A DNA stretch of 8,894 bases, taken from the NCBI GenBank assembly GCA_038231495.1, contig JBBRLG010000304.1, positions 1 through 8,894 on the forward strand. Reading direction: 5' to 3'. The stretch comes from JBBRLG01 sp038231495. GTDB taxonomy: Bacteria > Planctomycetota > Planctomycetia > Gemmatales > Gemmataceae. Position numbers and translations under genes: made by a program. Position 1 is the first letter of the stretch. Every line of letters starts with the position of its first letter. The notes under the pieces were generated by a model, which saw nothing but the letters and a program-made list of their open reading frames with translations, searched no databases and was not told the DNA's origin. Positions 1 to 6,312 of this stretch are shown here, piece after piece.

Positions 1-30
1 GACGTCGGGACTGAGTACTTTAACCGTGCT

Positions 31-66
31 TACCCCCCCACCCCCCCCCTTTGTAAGGGGGGGAGA
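31..66. repeat. C-run/G-run palindrome, intergenic repeat
   Basis: Runs of seven C (33-39) and nine C (41-49) are followed by TTTGTAA and a run of seven G (57-63). Bases 43-51 pair perfectly with 55-63: seven C plus TT against AA plus seven G, with the loop TGT. The result is a 9-bp stem with a 3-base loop. Palindromes of the form C-run, CTT..AAG, G-run are a common type of dispersed intergenic repeat in large bacterial genomes. It could also act as a terminator for a gene to the left of the window, but no U-tract follows. Confidence 0.55.
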
Positions 67-299
67 AATTGGCGATGCACGGTTGCCTTCCCGATTCCAG
101 TAATACCGCCTGTGCAGCGTATGCGGGACCGCCGCGGAGTGCAAACGTAATTCGCGTGAAGACCGGCTTTGTCGGTAAGGGCCGAAACGACGAAGAAGAA
201 AGACGAAGGGGACAGGATGTCCCGACCGCCGCGCCCCTGCCCCAGCGGGGGCGGCCGGCACCGCCGCGAACGAAATCGACCGCCGATTTCCGCAAGGAT

Positions 300-305
300 G
301 GAGGG
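300..305 (+). promoter_or_regulatory. Ribosome binding site of the beta-barrel gene
   Basis: GGAGGG lies 7 bases before the ATG at 313, ideal Shine-Dalgarno spacing. It decides the start. The in-frame ATG at 298 overlaps this site and the in-frame TTG at 169 lies far upstream, so neither is served by it. The ATG at 313 also places a signal peptide exactly at the N-terminus. Confidence 0.75.
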
Positions 306-312
306 CGACACC

Positions 313-1668
313 ATGAACCGGAAGAGCATCCCAGCGCTGGCCGCCGCGTGTCTACTGCTCGGTGCCACGGCAACCGCCGGCCGAGCCGGAGAACCGCTCT
401 GGCGGGGCGTCACCCTCGCACCGCCGACTTCCCTGGGCAAGCCCGTCCCGACAGCGGGAGCCGCCGCGGCGTCGATTGGCCGGCCGCAACCGCTGGCGAC
501 CATCGGCCGGCCGGTTCCCGTCGGCCCGGCCGGCGATGCCGCGACCGCCCCCTACATGCCCGGCGCGGCCGTCATTCCGGTTAATTACACCGACGCCCAG
601 CCGCACGTCGTCCGCAGCGAGGCACCGGGCGACTTTCAGCCGCTGTCCGGGCCGCCGCCCGCGCCGCCGCCCCCGCCCCCGCCCCCGCCGCCGAGCGGCC
701 CTTACGGCGGCGAGCCGTACAACCACGGCGTCGAACTGGACCACCCGCTCAACCGCAGCTTCGGCGACCGCTGCCGGGAGTTTTTCGGCATGGGCAACAG
801 CGGCGGCAGCAGCGGCAGTGTGCGTCAGCCGTTCCAGAGCGACCACGCCTTCGACGGCCTCATCTCGCCGGTGAGCAATCCGTTCTTCTTCGAGGACCCG
901 CGCTCGCTGACCGAAATCAAGCCGCTATTCATCTACCAGTCGGTGCCGCGCAACGACCCGTACTTCCAGGGCGGCAGCGCCGAATTCTACGGGGTACAGG
1001 GCCGGCTGGCGTTTAACGAAAAGTGGTCGGTGGTCATTAACAAGCTCGGCTTCGTTTCGCTCCAGCCGAAGTTCACCGACGGCACGCTCACCAGGTCGAG
1101 CGGCTTCGCGGAGTTCGACATCGGGCCGAAGTGGACGTTCTACCGCAACGAGACGAGCGGCGGCATCGCGGCGGCGGGCGTGAATTTCGACATTCCGATC
1201 GGCGACCGCAAGGTTTTCCAGCACACCGGCACCCTGGCCCTCGACCCGTACATCAACTACGGCAAAAGCTTCGGCCGGTTGCCCGACGGCTACGGCAGCT
1301 TCAACTTCCTGGGCCAGGCCGGTTACAATTTCGGCGTGGACAACAAGCGGGCGGAGTTCTTCCACACGAGTTACCACATCGACTACGACGTGGCGAACCT
1401 GCACAAGTTCTACCCGCTCGTCGAGTTGAACTGGTTCCACTACACCAAACGCGGCACCGCAGTCGACGTGGGCACGGAGGGCGCGGACTTCATCAACTTC
1501 GGGTCGAGCAGGTTGACCTACGGACGCGACGTGGTGCGGGCGGCGGTGGGCGGCCGGTACAAGTTTAACGAGAACATGAACGTGGGCGTGGCCTTCGAGT
1601 TCCCGCTGACGACGCAGAAGAGTTTGTCCGACTTCCGGCTAGGAATTGACTTCATCTTCCGGTACTAA
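313..1668 (+). CDS. Secreted outer-membrane beta-barrel protein with proline-rich linker
   Basis: This 451-residue protein is probably exported and inserted in the outer membrane; I do not recognise a specific function. Residues 1-25 form a signal peptide: basic MNRK, a hydrophobic core around AAACLLLGATA, and a likely cut after GRA before GEP. Residues 26-113 are low-complexity and rich in Gly, Ala and Pro. Residues 114-127 are PPPA followed by ten prolines, a stiff linker. From about residue 176 to the end come alternating aromatic/polar strands rich in Tyr, Phe, Gly and Asn (for example GVQGRLAFNEKWSVVINKLGF and VGGRYKFNENMNVGVAFEF). The last residue is aromatic (FIFRY), the usual C-terminal signal of beta-barrels inserted by BamA. 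The start is fixed by GGAGGG at 300-305. The next gene on the same strand begins 82 bases later across a hairpin. The barrel resembles uncharacterised planctomycete outer-membrane proteins. Barrel and export are fairly sure; the substrate is unknown. Confidence 0.82.
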   Translation: MNRKSIPALAAACLLLGATATAGRAGEPLWRGVTLAPPTSLGKPVPTAGAAAASIGRPQPLATIGRPVPVGPAGDAATAPYMPGAAVIPVNYTDAQPHVVRSEAPGDFQPLSGPPPAPPPPPPPPPPSGPYGGEPYNHGVELDHPLNRSFGDRCREFFGMGNSGGSSGSVRQPFQSDHAFDGLISPVSNPFFFEDPRSLTEIKPLFIYQSVPRNDPYFQGGSAEFYGVQGRLAFNEKWSVVINKLGFVSLQPKFTDGTLTRSSGFAEFDIGPKWTFYRNETSGGIAAAGVNFDIPIGDRKVFQHTGTLALDPYINYGKSFGRLPDGYGSFNFLGQAGYNFGVDNKRAEFFHTSYHIDYDVANLHKFYPLVELNWFHYTKRGTAVDVGTEGADFINFGSSRLTYGRDVVRAAVGGRYKFNENMNVGVAFEFPLTTQKSLSDFRLGIDFIFRY

Positions 1669-1680
1669 TACAAGTCGCCT

Positions 1681-1729
1681 TGCCGCTTGCGGCTTTGCAT
1701 TCTTCTTGCTTGCAAAGCCGCAAGCGGCA
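1681..1729. repeat. Perfect 19-bp inverted repeat (hairpin)
   Basis: The left arm TGCCGCTTGCGGCTTTGCA (1681-1699) is exactly complementary to the right arm TGCAAAGCCGCAAGCGGCA (1711-1729), with an 11-base loop (1700-1710). It starts 12 bases after the stop of the beta-barrel gene and ends 21 bases before the ATG of the Tm-1-like gene. No U-tract follows either arm, so it is not a textbook intrinsic terminator. It could be an attenuating or processing hairpin between two co-transcribed genes, or a dispersed palindromic (REP-like) element. Confidence 0.85.
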
Positions 1730-1750
1730 CACCCGGCGAGGTGTACCACC

Positions 1751-2968
1751 ATGTCCGTCCTGCTCATCGGCACGCTCGACACCAAGGGCGTCGAGTGCCA
1801 TTTCGTCCGCTCGCTCTTCGACGAGGCCAACGTCCCCGTCACCGTCCTTGACGCGGGCGTGTTGCAGCCTCCCACATTCACCGCCGACATCCCCCGTGGC
1901 GAGGTTTACGCCGCCGCCGGCGCGAGTGTCGCCGCGCTCCAGAAGGACGCCGACCGCAACAAGGCGGTCGAGGCCGCCGCCAGGGGTTGTGCGAAGATCG
2001 CCCTGGATTTGCACGCGCAGGGCCGGCTCGACGGCGTGCTGGGCCTCGGCGGTTCGGCGGGCACGACCATCGCCACGGCGGCGATGCGCGCCCTGCCGTT
2101 CGGCGTCCCAAAGTTGATGGTCAGCACGCTCGCCAGCGGCCAGATGCGGCCTTACGTCGGCGTCCGCGACATCCTCATGCTGCATTCCGTCGTGGACATC
2201 AGCGGCTTGAACCGCATCAGCCGCCGGGTGCTGACCAACGCCGCCAACGCCATGATCGGCATGGTCCGACAGCGGACGACGCAATCGGTGCCGGCCGACG
2301 ACAAGCCGCTCGTTACCGCGACGATGTTCGGCGTGACGACCCCGTGCGTCGAGGCGGCCCGGCAATTGGTCGAACAGGCCGGCTACGAAGTGCTGGTGTT
2401 CCACGCCACGGGCAGCGGCGGTCAGACGATGGAATCGTTCATCGCGGACGGCCTGATTAGCGGCGTCCTCGACCTGACGACGACGGAACTGGCGGACGAA
2501 TTGGTCGGCGGCGCGCTGACGGCGGGGCGCGACCGCATGACGGCGGCGGGCCTGCACGGCGTTCCCCAGGTCATTTCACTGGGCGCGCTGGACATGGTGA
2601 ATTTCGGCCCGCCGGAGACGGTGCCGGAGAAGTTCAAGGGCCGCCGTTTCAACCAGCACAATCCGAACGTGACGCTGATGCGGACGACGCCGGAGGAGAA
2701 CGATCGACTCGGTAAGGAGATCGCGCACAAGGCCAGCGCGGCGAAGGGACCGACGACGGTGCTGGTTCCCTTGAAGGGTGTCTCCGCCATCGACGCGGCG
2801 GGTCAGCCGTTTTGGTGGCCCGAGGCGGACAAGGCGCTGTTCGACAGTTTGCGTCAGTGGATGAGTCCGCACGTCAAGCTGGTCGAACTAGATATGCACA
2901 TTAACGATCCGCAATTCGCGGCCGTCGCGTCGAGCACGTTACTTGAATGGCTAAGAGCTAAAGGCTAA
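1751..2968 (+). CDS. Tm-1-like ATP-binding domain protein (UPF0261 family)
   Basis: This 405-residue protein belongs to UPF0261, related to the N-terminal ATP-binding part of tomato Tm-1, an RNA-virus resistance protein; the bacterial role is unknown. The N-terminus SVLLIGTLDTKGVE (residues 2-15) is the family hallmark. A glycine-rich nucleotide-binding loop GLGGSAGTT lies at 98-106 and is followed by the conserved MVSTLASG (123-130). The second half includes FHATGSGGQTMESF (217-230) and, near the end, GVSAIDAAGQPFWWPEAD (343-360), typical of the family C-terminus. Length is normal and the protein looks cytoplasmic. GAGG at 1738-1741 sits 9 bases before the ATG; an in-frame extension back to 1646 would read through the hairpin at 1681-1729 and is rejected. 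The partner TIM-barrel (PEP hydrolase-like) gene, often next to this family in bacteria, is not in the window. The stop codon lies inside a palindrome. Confidence 0.92.
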   Translation: MSVLLIGTLDTKGVECHFVRSLFDEANVPVTVLDAGVLQPPTFTADIPRGEVYAAAGASVAALQKDADRNKAVEAAARGCAKIALDLHAQGRLDGVLGLGGSAGTTIATAAMRALPFGVPKLMVSTLASGQMRPYVGVRDILMLHSVVDISGLNRISRRVLTNAANAMIGMVRQRTTQSVPADDKPLVTATMFGVTTPCVEAARQLVEQAGYEVLVFHATGSGGQTMESFIADGLISGVLDLTTTELADELVGGALTAGRDRMTAAGLHGVPQVISLGALDMVNFGPPETVPEKFKGRRFNQHNPNVTLMRTTPEENDRLGKEIAHKASAAKGPTTVLVPLKGVSAIDAAGQPFWWPEADKALFDSLRQWMSPHVKLVELDMHINDPQFAAVASSTLLEWLRAKG

Positions 2969-3000
2969 TAGCTTATAGCTATTTACCTTTAGCTCTTAGC
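2950..3000. terminator. Nested AT-rich palindrome, probable bidirectional terminator
   Basis: GCTAAGAGCTAAAGG (2950-2964) is perfectly complementary to CCTTTAGCTCTTAGC (2986-3000). Inside it, AATAGC (2967-2972) pairs with GCTATT (2978-2983) around a 5-base loop. The element is about 37% GC, far below its surroundings. It lies between two convergent genes, and its left arm encodes the last residues and stop of the Tm-1-like protein. Position and symmetry suit a terminator working in both directions. No long U-tract is present, so a dispersed palindromic element that settled at a gene end is an alternative. Confidence 0.65.
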
Positions 3001-3018
3001 AAAGCACGCTACCACGAC

Positions 3019-4281
3019 TTACGCCGCCGCCAGCCCCAGCGCCCGGCGCAGCGAATCGACCTTGTCGGTCTTCTCCCAGGTAAACGCGGAGTGTTCGCGG
3101 CCGAAGTGGCCGTGGCGGGCCGTTTCGCGGTAGATCGGCCGGCGCAGGTTCAGCGTCTCGATGATGCCGCGCGGCGTTAGCTTGAAGTTTTTCCGCACCA
3201 ACTCCGCGATCTGGCCGTCGGTCAAACCGCCTGCCGCCGTGCCGGCCGTACTCACCCAAATGTTAATCGGGTCGGGGTAGCCGATCGCGTACGACAGCTG
3301 CACTTCGCACTGGTTCGCCAAACCGGCCGCGACGACGTTCTTGGCGATATACCGCGCCATGTACGCCGCCGAGCGGTCCACCTTGGTCGGGTCTTTGCCG
3401 CTGAACGCCCCGCCGCCGTGCCGACCGCGACCGCCGTAGGTGTCCACGATGATTTTGCGACCCGTCAGCCCGCAATCGCCGTGCGGACCGCCTTCGAGGA
3501 AGCAGCCCGTCGGGTTGATGTGGACCAGGATCGTGTCGTCGCCGTGGTGAACGGGCGCGTGGCCGGGCAACACGACTTCAACCTTGCCGCGAATCAAGTC
3601 CTGACGCTCTTTCCGCAAGGTCGGCAGAATCAACTTATCCAGGACGGTCTTGCGGGCGTCGTCGGAGAAGAACTGCCGACCGTCCTTGTCCTCTGCGACA
3701 CTCTCGTCGTGCTGCGTCGAGAGGACGATGGTGTGAATGCGGTGCGGCGTGCCGTCGGCGTTGTACTCGACGGTAACCTGGCTCTTGGCGTCGGGCCGGA
3801 CGAACGGCAACTCGCCGCTGTTGCGCATGCGGGCGTGCTCTTCCACGAGGCGGTGGGCCAGGTGGATCGGCAACGGCATCAGCGTCTTGGTCTCGTTGCA
3901 GGCGAAGCCGAACATCATGCCCTGGTCGCCGGCACCGCCCGTATCCACGCCCATGGCGATGTGCGGCGACTGCTTGTGCAGTTTGCAAATCACCTGGCAG
4001 GTGTCGGCGGCAAAGCCGATGGTCGGATCGACGTAGCCGATCTCGCGGATCACCTCGCGAACGAGGCGATCGACGACAGTGCGGTTCAGCTCGGCGTGGG
4101 TGGTAATTTCGCCGGCGACGACGGCCAGGTCGGTGGTAACGAGGGTTTCGCAGGCAACCCGGCTCATGGGGTCGTGCTGGAGGCAGAAGTCGAGAACGGC
4201 GTCGCTGATCTGGTCGGCCACCTTGTCCGGGTGGCCCATGGAAACGGATTCACTGGTGAATAAATAACGGTCCGTGTTCAC
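3019..4281 (-). CDS. metK: S-adenosylmethionine synthase (methionine adenosyltransferase)
   Basis: MetK makes S-adenosylmethionine from methionine and ATP, releasing phosphate and diphosphate; it acts in the cytosol as a tetramer. The N-terminal VNTDRYLFTSESVSMGHPDK carries the conserved HPDK of the ATP/methionine site and is followed by VADQISDAVLD. The signature GAGDQGMMFGF and the glycine-rich GGGAFSGKDPTKVDRSAAY are both intact, as are NPTGCFLEGGPHGDCGLTGRKI and DTYGGRGRHGG. The protein is 420 residues, somewhat longer than the roughly 384-400 of well-studied enzymes, the extra lying mainly in the middle and at the C-terminus. The start is the GTG at 4281, served by GAGGA (4293-4289) at 7 bases. 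An upstream in-frame start at 4377 would lie before the promoter and is excluded. It converges with the Tm-1-like gene and diverges from the phosphodiesterase gene. Confidence 0.97.
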   Translation of the reverse strand: MNTDRYLFTSESVSMGHPDKVADQISDAVLDFCLQHDPMSRVACETLVTTDLAVVAGEITTHAELNRTVVDRLVREVIREIGYVDPTIGFAADTCQVICKLHKQSPHIAMGVDTGGAGDQGMMFGFACNETKTLMPLPIHLAHRLVEEHARMRNSGELPFVRPDAKSQVTVEYNADGTPHRIHTIVLSTQHDESVAEDKDGRQFFSDDARKTVLDKLILPTLRKERQDLIRGKVEVVLPGHAPVHHGDDTILVHINPTGCFLEGGPHGDCGLTGRKIIVDTYGGRGRHGGGAFSGKDPTKVDRSAAYMARYIAKNVVAAGLANQCEVQLSYAIGYPDPINIWVSTAGTAAGGLTDGQIAELVRKNFKLTPRGIIETLNLRRPIYRETARHGHFGREHSAFTWEKTDKVDSLRRALGLAAA

Positions 4282-4288
4282 GGAAAAG

Positions 4289-4293
4289 TCCTC
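4289..4293 (-). promoter_or_regulatory. Ribosome binding site fixing the metK GTG start
   Basis: GAGGA on the minus strand lies 7 bases before the GTG at 4281. The resulting N-terminus VNTDRYLFTSES aligns with the normal start of MetK proteins, whereas the longer open frame adds 32 residues unlike the family. Confidence 0.75.
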
Positions 4294-4341
4294 GGGCCAG
4301 TGGGAAAGTGTTTGCAAGCCATCGCGAACCGGGCGGGGCGG

Positions 4342-4371
4342 ATTATATGCCAACCGCGGCGGCGCTGACAA
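4342..4371 (-). promoter_or_regulatory. Sigma70-type promoter of metK
   Basis: On the minus strand TTGTCA (4371-4366) matches five of six bases of the -35 consensus and TATAAT (4347-4342) matches the -10 consensus fully, with an 18-base spacer. Transcription would start near 4335, leaving a leader of about 54 bases before the GTG. That is too short for a class I SAM riboswitch aptamer plus expression platform, and I see none. Confidence 0.75.
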
Positions 4372-4484
4372 GCGCAACCGCTACAACCCGCAGGGCCATT
4401 GTATGCAACCGGCTTTGCCCCTTGTAGCATAGTTCCGTATCCCGCCCAGATTTCGTCCACACGGAAAAATTCCGAGGCCTGCCG

Positions 4485-5864
4485 ATGCCCCCGGTGCTAC
4501 TCCTGAACGCGGTCGGCCTGACGCCGCGGTTACTGCCCCACGCCCCACGCCTGCAAGCGCTGGCCCAAGCAGGCTGGCTGCGGCGGTTGCGCGAGGTATT
4601 GCCCGCAGTGACGTGTACGGCCCAGGCCACAGTGCTGACCGGCCTGACGCCGCAACAGCACGGCATCGTCGGCAACGGCTGGTTGTGGCGCGACACCGGC
4701 GAGGTGCGCTTCTGGCAGCAGAGTAACCGCCTCATCCAGGGCGAACCGCTCTACGTCACGGCGCGCAAGCGTGCAGTGGCGCGCGGCCAAACGTTCCGTT
4801 GCGCCAAGTTGTTCTGGTGGTTCAACCAGGGTGCGGCGGTGGACTTCAGCGTTACGCCCAAGCCGCACTACGGCGCGGACGGCAACAAGGTATTCGGCAT
4901 CACCGGCACGCCCGCCGGCCTGAGCGAACGCCTCGAACGCCAACTCGGCCCCTTCCCCTTTCAAACATTTTGGGGTCCGATGGCCGGCTTGCCGTGTACG
5001 CAATGGATTGCCCGGTGCGGCGCGGAAGGGCTGCGCACGGAACGGCCCGACCTGACGCTCGTTTACCTACCCCACCTGGATTACGACCCGCAGCGTTTCG
5101 GCCCCGACGGCTGCGACATGAAACGCCTGACGGCGGAGCTTGACGACGCCTGTGCGCCGTTGCTCGATGCGGCCCGTGCCGGCGGCGTGCAAGTCTGGGT
5201 GGTGAGCGAATACGGCCACGTCCCGGTAAGTCGGCCCGTCTACCTCAACCGCGTCTTGCACCAGGCGGGCCTCGTCAGCGTGCGCCCAGGACCGTTCGGT
5301 GAGACGCTGGACCTGTTCGCGTCGCGGGCGTTCGCGGTGGTCGAGCACCAGCTGGCCCACGTCTACGTCGCCGACGCCAACGACCGCCCGCGCGTGCGCG
5401 AACTCCTGGCCGCCGTGCCCGGCGTGGCCCGCGTCGTCGAGGGTGAGGAGCGCTCCGAATTGCAATTGAACCACGAGCGTTCCGGCGAGTTGATCTTACT
5501 GGCGGAACCGGACGCCTGGTTCGCGTACCCATTCTGGCTCGACGACCGGCAAGCCCCGGACTACGCGCGGACCGTGGACATCCACCGCAAACCGGGCTAC
5601 GACCCGTGCGAACTGTTCTTCGACCCGAAGTTGCTGTGGCCGAAGGGCCGGGCGGCGTGGCGGCTGCTGCAAAAAAAGCTCGGCTTCCGCACCCTGTTCG
5701 ACGTGGTGCCGCTCGACGCCAGTTTGGTGCGCGGCAGTCACGGCCTGGCCGCGACGACTCCGGACGACCGACCGTTGCTGATCGGCGACGGCCCCGCGCC
5801 GGCGGCCGCGGAATTGCCGATGACGGCGGTGCGCGATTTGTTATTGGGCGCCCTCGAAGAGTAG
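4485..5864 (+). CDS. Type I phosphodiesterase/nucleotide pyrophosphatase family protein (EboF-like)
   Basis: This 459-residue protein belongs to the alkaline-phosphatase superfamily, in the branch annotated as nucleotide pyrophosphatase/phosphodiesterase, which includes EboF of ebo gene clusters. It has no signal peptide or membrane segment, so it is probably cytoplasmic. PAVTCTAQATVLTGLTPQQHGIVGNGW (40-66, split here by family blocks PAVT, TVLTG and HGIVGNGW) contains T43 at the place of the nucleophilic threonine. Further blocks are FWW (110-112), FWGP (162-165), YLPHLDYDPQRFGP (194-207), VVSEYGH (239-245), EHQLAHVYV (287-295) and GSHG (417-420). Several metal-ligand positions differ from classical NPP enzymes, which have PD..GH and SDHG. 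The substrate cannot be assigned. GAGG at 4474-4477, 7 bases before the ATG, supports the start. No other ebo genes are in the window, so it stands alone. Confidence 0.85.
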   Translation: MPPVLLLNAVGLTPRLLPHAPRLQALAQAGWLRRLREVLPAVTCTAQATVLTGLTPQQHGIVGNGWLWRDTGEVRFWQQSNRLIQGEPLYVTARKRAVARGQTFRCAKLFWWFNQGAAVDFSVTPKPHYGADGNKVFGITGTPAGLSERLERQLGPFPFQTFWGPMAGLPCTQWIARCGAEGLRTERPDLTLVYLPHLDYDPQRFGPDGCDMKRLTAELDDACAPLLDAARAGGVQVWVVSEYGHVPVSRPVYLNRVLHQAGLVSVRPGPFGETLDLFASRAFAVVEHQLAHVYVADANDRPRVRELLAAVPGVARVVEGEERSELQLNHERSGELILLAEPDAWFAYPFWLDDRQAPDYARTVDIHRKPGYDPCELFFDPKLLWPKGRAAWRLLQKKLGFRTLFDVVPLDASLVRGSHGLAATTPDDRPLLIGDGPAPAAAELPMTAVRDLLLGALEE

Positions 5865-5902
5865 TGTCCGAGGGTCAACAAACCGTACCTCCCTCCGCCA
5901 CC

Positions 5903-5923
5903 AACGCAACACCTTGTTGCGTT
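5903..5923 (+). terminator. Hairpin after the phosphodiesterase gene, possible terminator
   Basis: AACGCAACA (5903-5911) is perfectly complementary to TGTTGCGTT (5915-5923) with a 3-base loop. It begins 39 bases after the stop codon of the phosphodiesterase gene. The stem is only moderately GC-rich and no U-tract follows, so a terminator role is possible but weakly supported. Confidence 0.35.
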
Positions 5924-5935
5924 ACCACCGCAGCC

Positions 5936-6091
5936 ATGCCGCGGCCGACCAGGCAATTACGCGGCCCCTCATTCGCCCTCGTAGCCCTGTGCCTCGCTGG
6001 CCTTGTCAGTCTCGTGCGGAACGTCCCGCGGAACCAGAACGTCACTGTCCCCATCCACAGGATTCCGCCGACTCAACCGGGCGGCTGCTAA
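5936..6091 (+). CDS. Possible small membrane or secreted peptide, 51 residues
   Basis: This ATG-started frame encodes a basic N-terminus (MPRPTRQLRG), a hydrophobic segment (SFALVALCLAGLVSLV, residues 12-27) and a polar, proline-containing tail ending in QPGGC. That is the layout of a signal peptide or a single membrane anchor. Counted by eye, codon positions 1, 2 and 3 are about 63, 55 and 78% G+C, the ordering expected of real genes in a GC-rich genome. Against it: no Shine-Dalgarno sequence precedes the ATG, a hairpin ends just 12 bases upstream, and I recognise no family. It could be chance. Confidence 0.28.
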   Translation: MPRPTRQLRGPSFALVALCLAGLVSLVRNVPRNQNVTVPIHRIPPTQPGGC

Positions 6092-6151
6092 AACCCTATG
6101 TGGCACTTCCCAGACCTCATTGTCAAAAAGCATCCCATGCCGTCGTCGGGA

Positions 6152-6312
6152 TTGCCAAACCGACCCTTGCCAAGTGGACCCTTGCCACCTACCTTCGCCA
6201 CTCTTTGCCACGTTTTTGGCAAGGGTATATTAGCGCCGCTGCTTGCTCCTGACGGTCGCTGCGTGCCAAAATCCCACCCTTGCCAAGATTGTTGCACTTG
6301 GCAAGGGTGGGA
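6152..6312. repeat. Cluster of ACCCTTGCC direct and inverted repeats
   Basis: The 9-mer ACCCTTGCC occurs forward at 6163-6171, 6178-6186 and 6276-6284, and inverted (GGCAAGGGT) at 6218-6226 and 6300-6308. Its core TTGCCA also occurs at 6152 and 6205. The TTGCCA cores at 6152, 6167 and 6182 are spaced exactly 15 bases apart, and the first two 15-base units match at 12 positions. Forward and inverted copies can pair in several alternative ways, for example 6178-6187 with 6217-6226. Function is unknown: dispersed intergenic repeat, protein binding sites, or remains of an element. Confidence 0.8.
6268..6312 (-). terminator. Probable intrinsic terminator of the STAND gene
   Basis: TCCCACCCTTGCCAAG (6272-6287) pairs perfectly with CTTGGCAAGGGTGGGA (6297-6312), a 16-bp GC-rich stem with a 9-base loop. 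Read on the minus strand, the stem is followed at once by TTTT (6271-6268). That is the form of an intrinsic terminator for leftward transcription, about 180 bases after the STAND stop codon. Rightward there is no U-tract. Confidence 0.5.

Larger units (their letters stand above)
1..312. other. Non-coding leader region upstream of the first gene
   Basis: I see no convincing gene in this stretch. Open frames exist on both strands, but they are GC-rich shadows: the minus-strand ones run across the start of the beta-barrel gene and through the C/G palindrome near the left edge. The last dozen bases hold the ribosome binding site of the 313-1668 gene. I could not find a promoter with good -35 and -10 boxes at correct spacing. 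The stretch is therefore probably an untranslated leader plus the end of an intergenic region. Confidence 0.6.

Noticed and set aside
169..312. N-terminal extension of the beta-barrel gene from a TTG at 169 or ATG at 298
   Set aside because: The extension is Arg/Pro-rich, would bury the signal peptide, and ignores the well-spaced GGAGGG at 300-305.
1646..1750. 35-residue extension of the Tm-1-like protein
   Set aside because: It overlaps the beta-barrel gene end and reads through the perfect hairpin; the family starts at SVLLIGTLDTKG.
3418..4263. 281-residue plus-strand frame opposite metK
   Set aside because: Antisense shadow of metK in a GC-rich gene; no recognisable domain.
4282..4377. 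32-residue extension of MetK
   Set aside because: It includes the promoter -10 box and is unlike any MetK N-terminus; the GTG at 4281 has a good ribosome binding site.
4343..4399. Minus-strand 18-residue frame (MALRVVAVALVSAAAVGI) as a metK leader peptide
   Set aside because: The metK -35 and -10 boxes lie inside it, so it would not be transcribed from that promoter; its hydrophobicity is a by-product of GC-rich sequence.
5969..6211. 80-residue minus-strand frame with repeated WQGS
   Set aside because: The WQGS repeats are just a translation of the 15-base TTGCCA repeat units; it is antisense to a more coding-like small frame.
6152..6312. CRISPR array
   Set aside because: Repeats are only 9 bases, in both orientations, with irregular spacing; no direct repeats of 24-40 bases with unique spacers.
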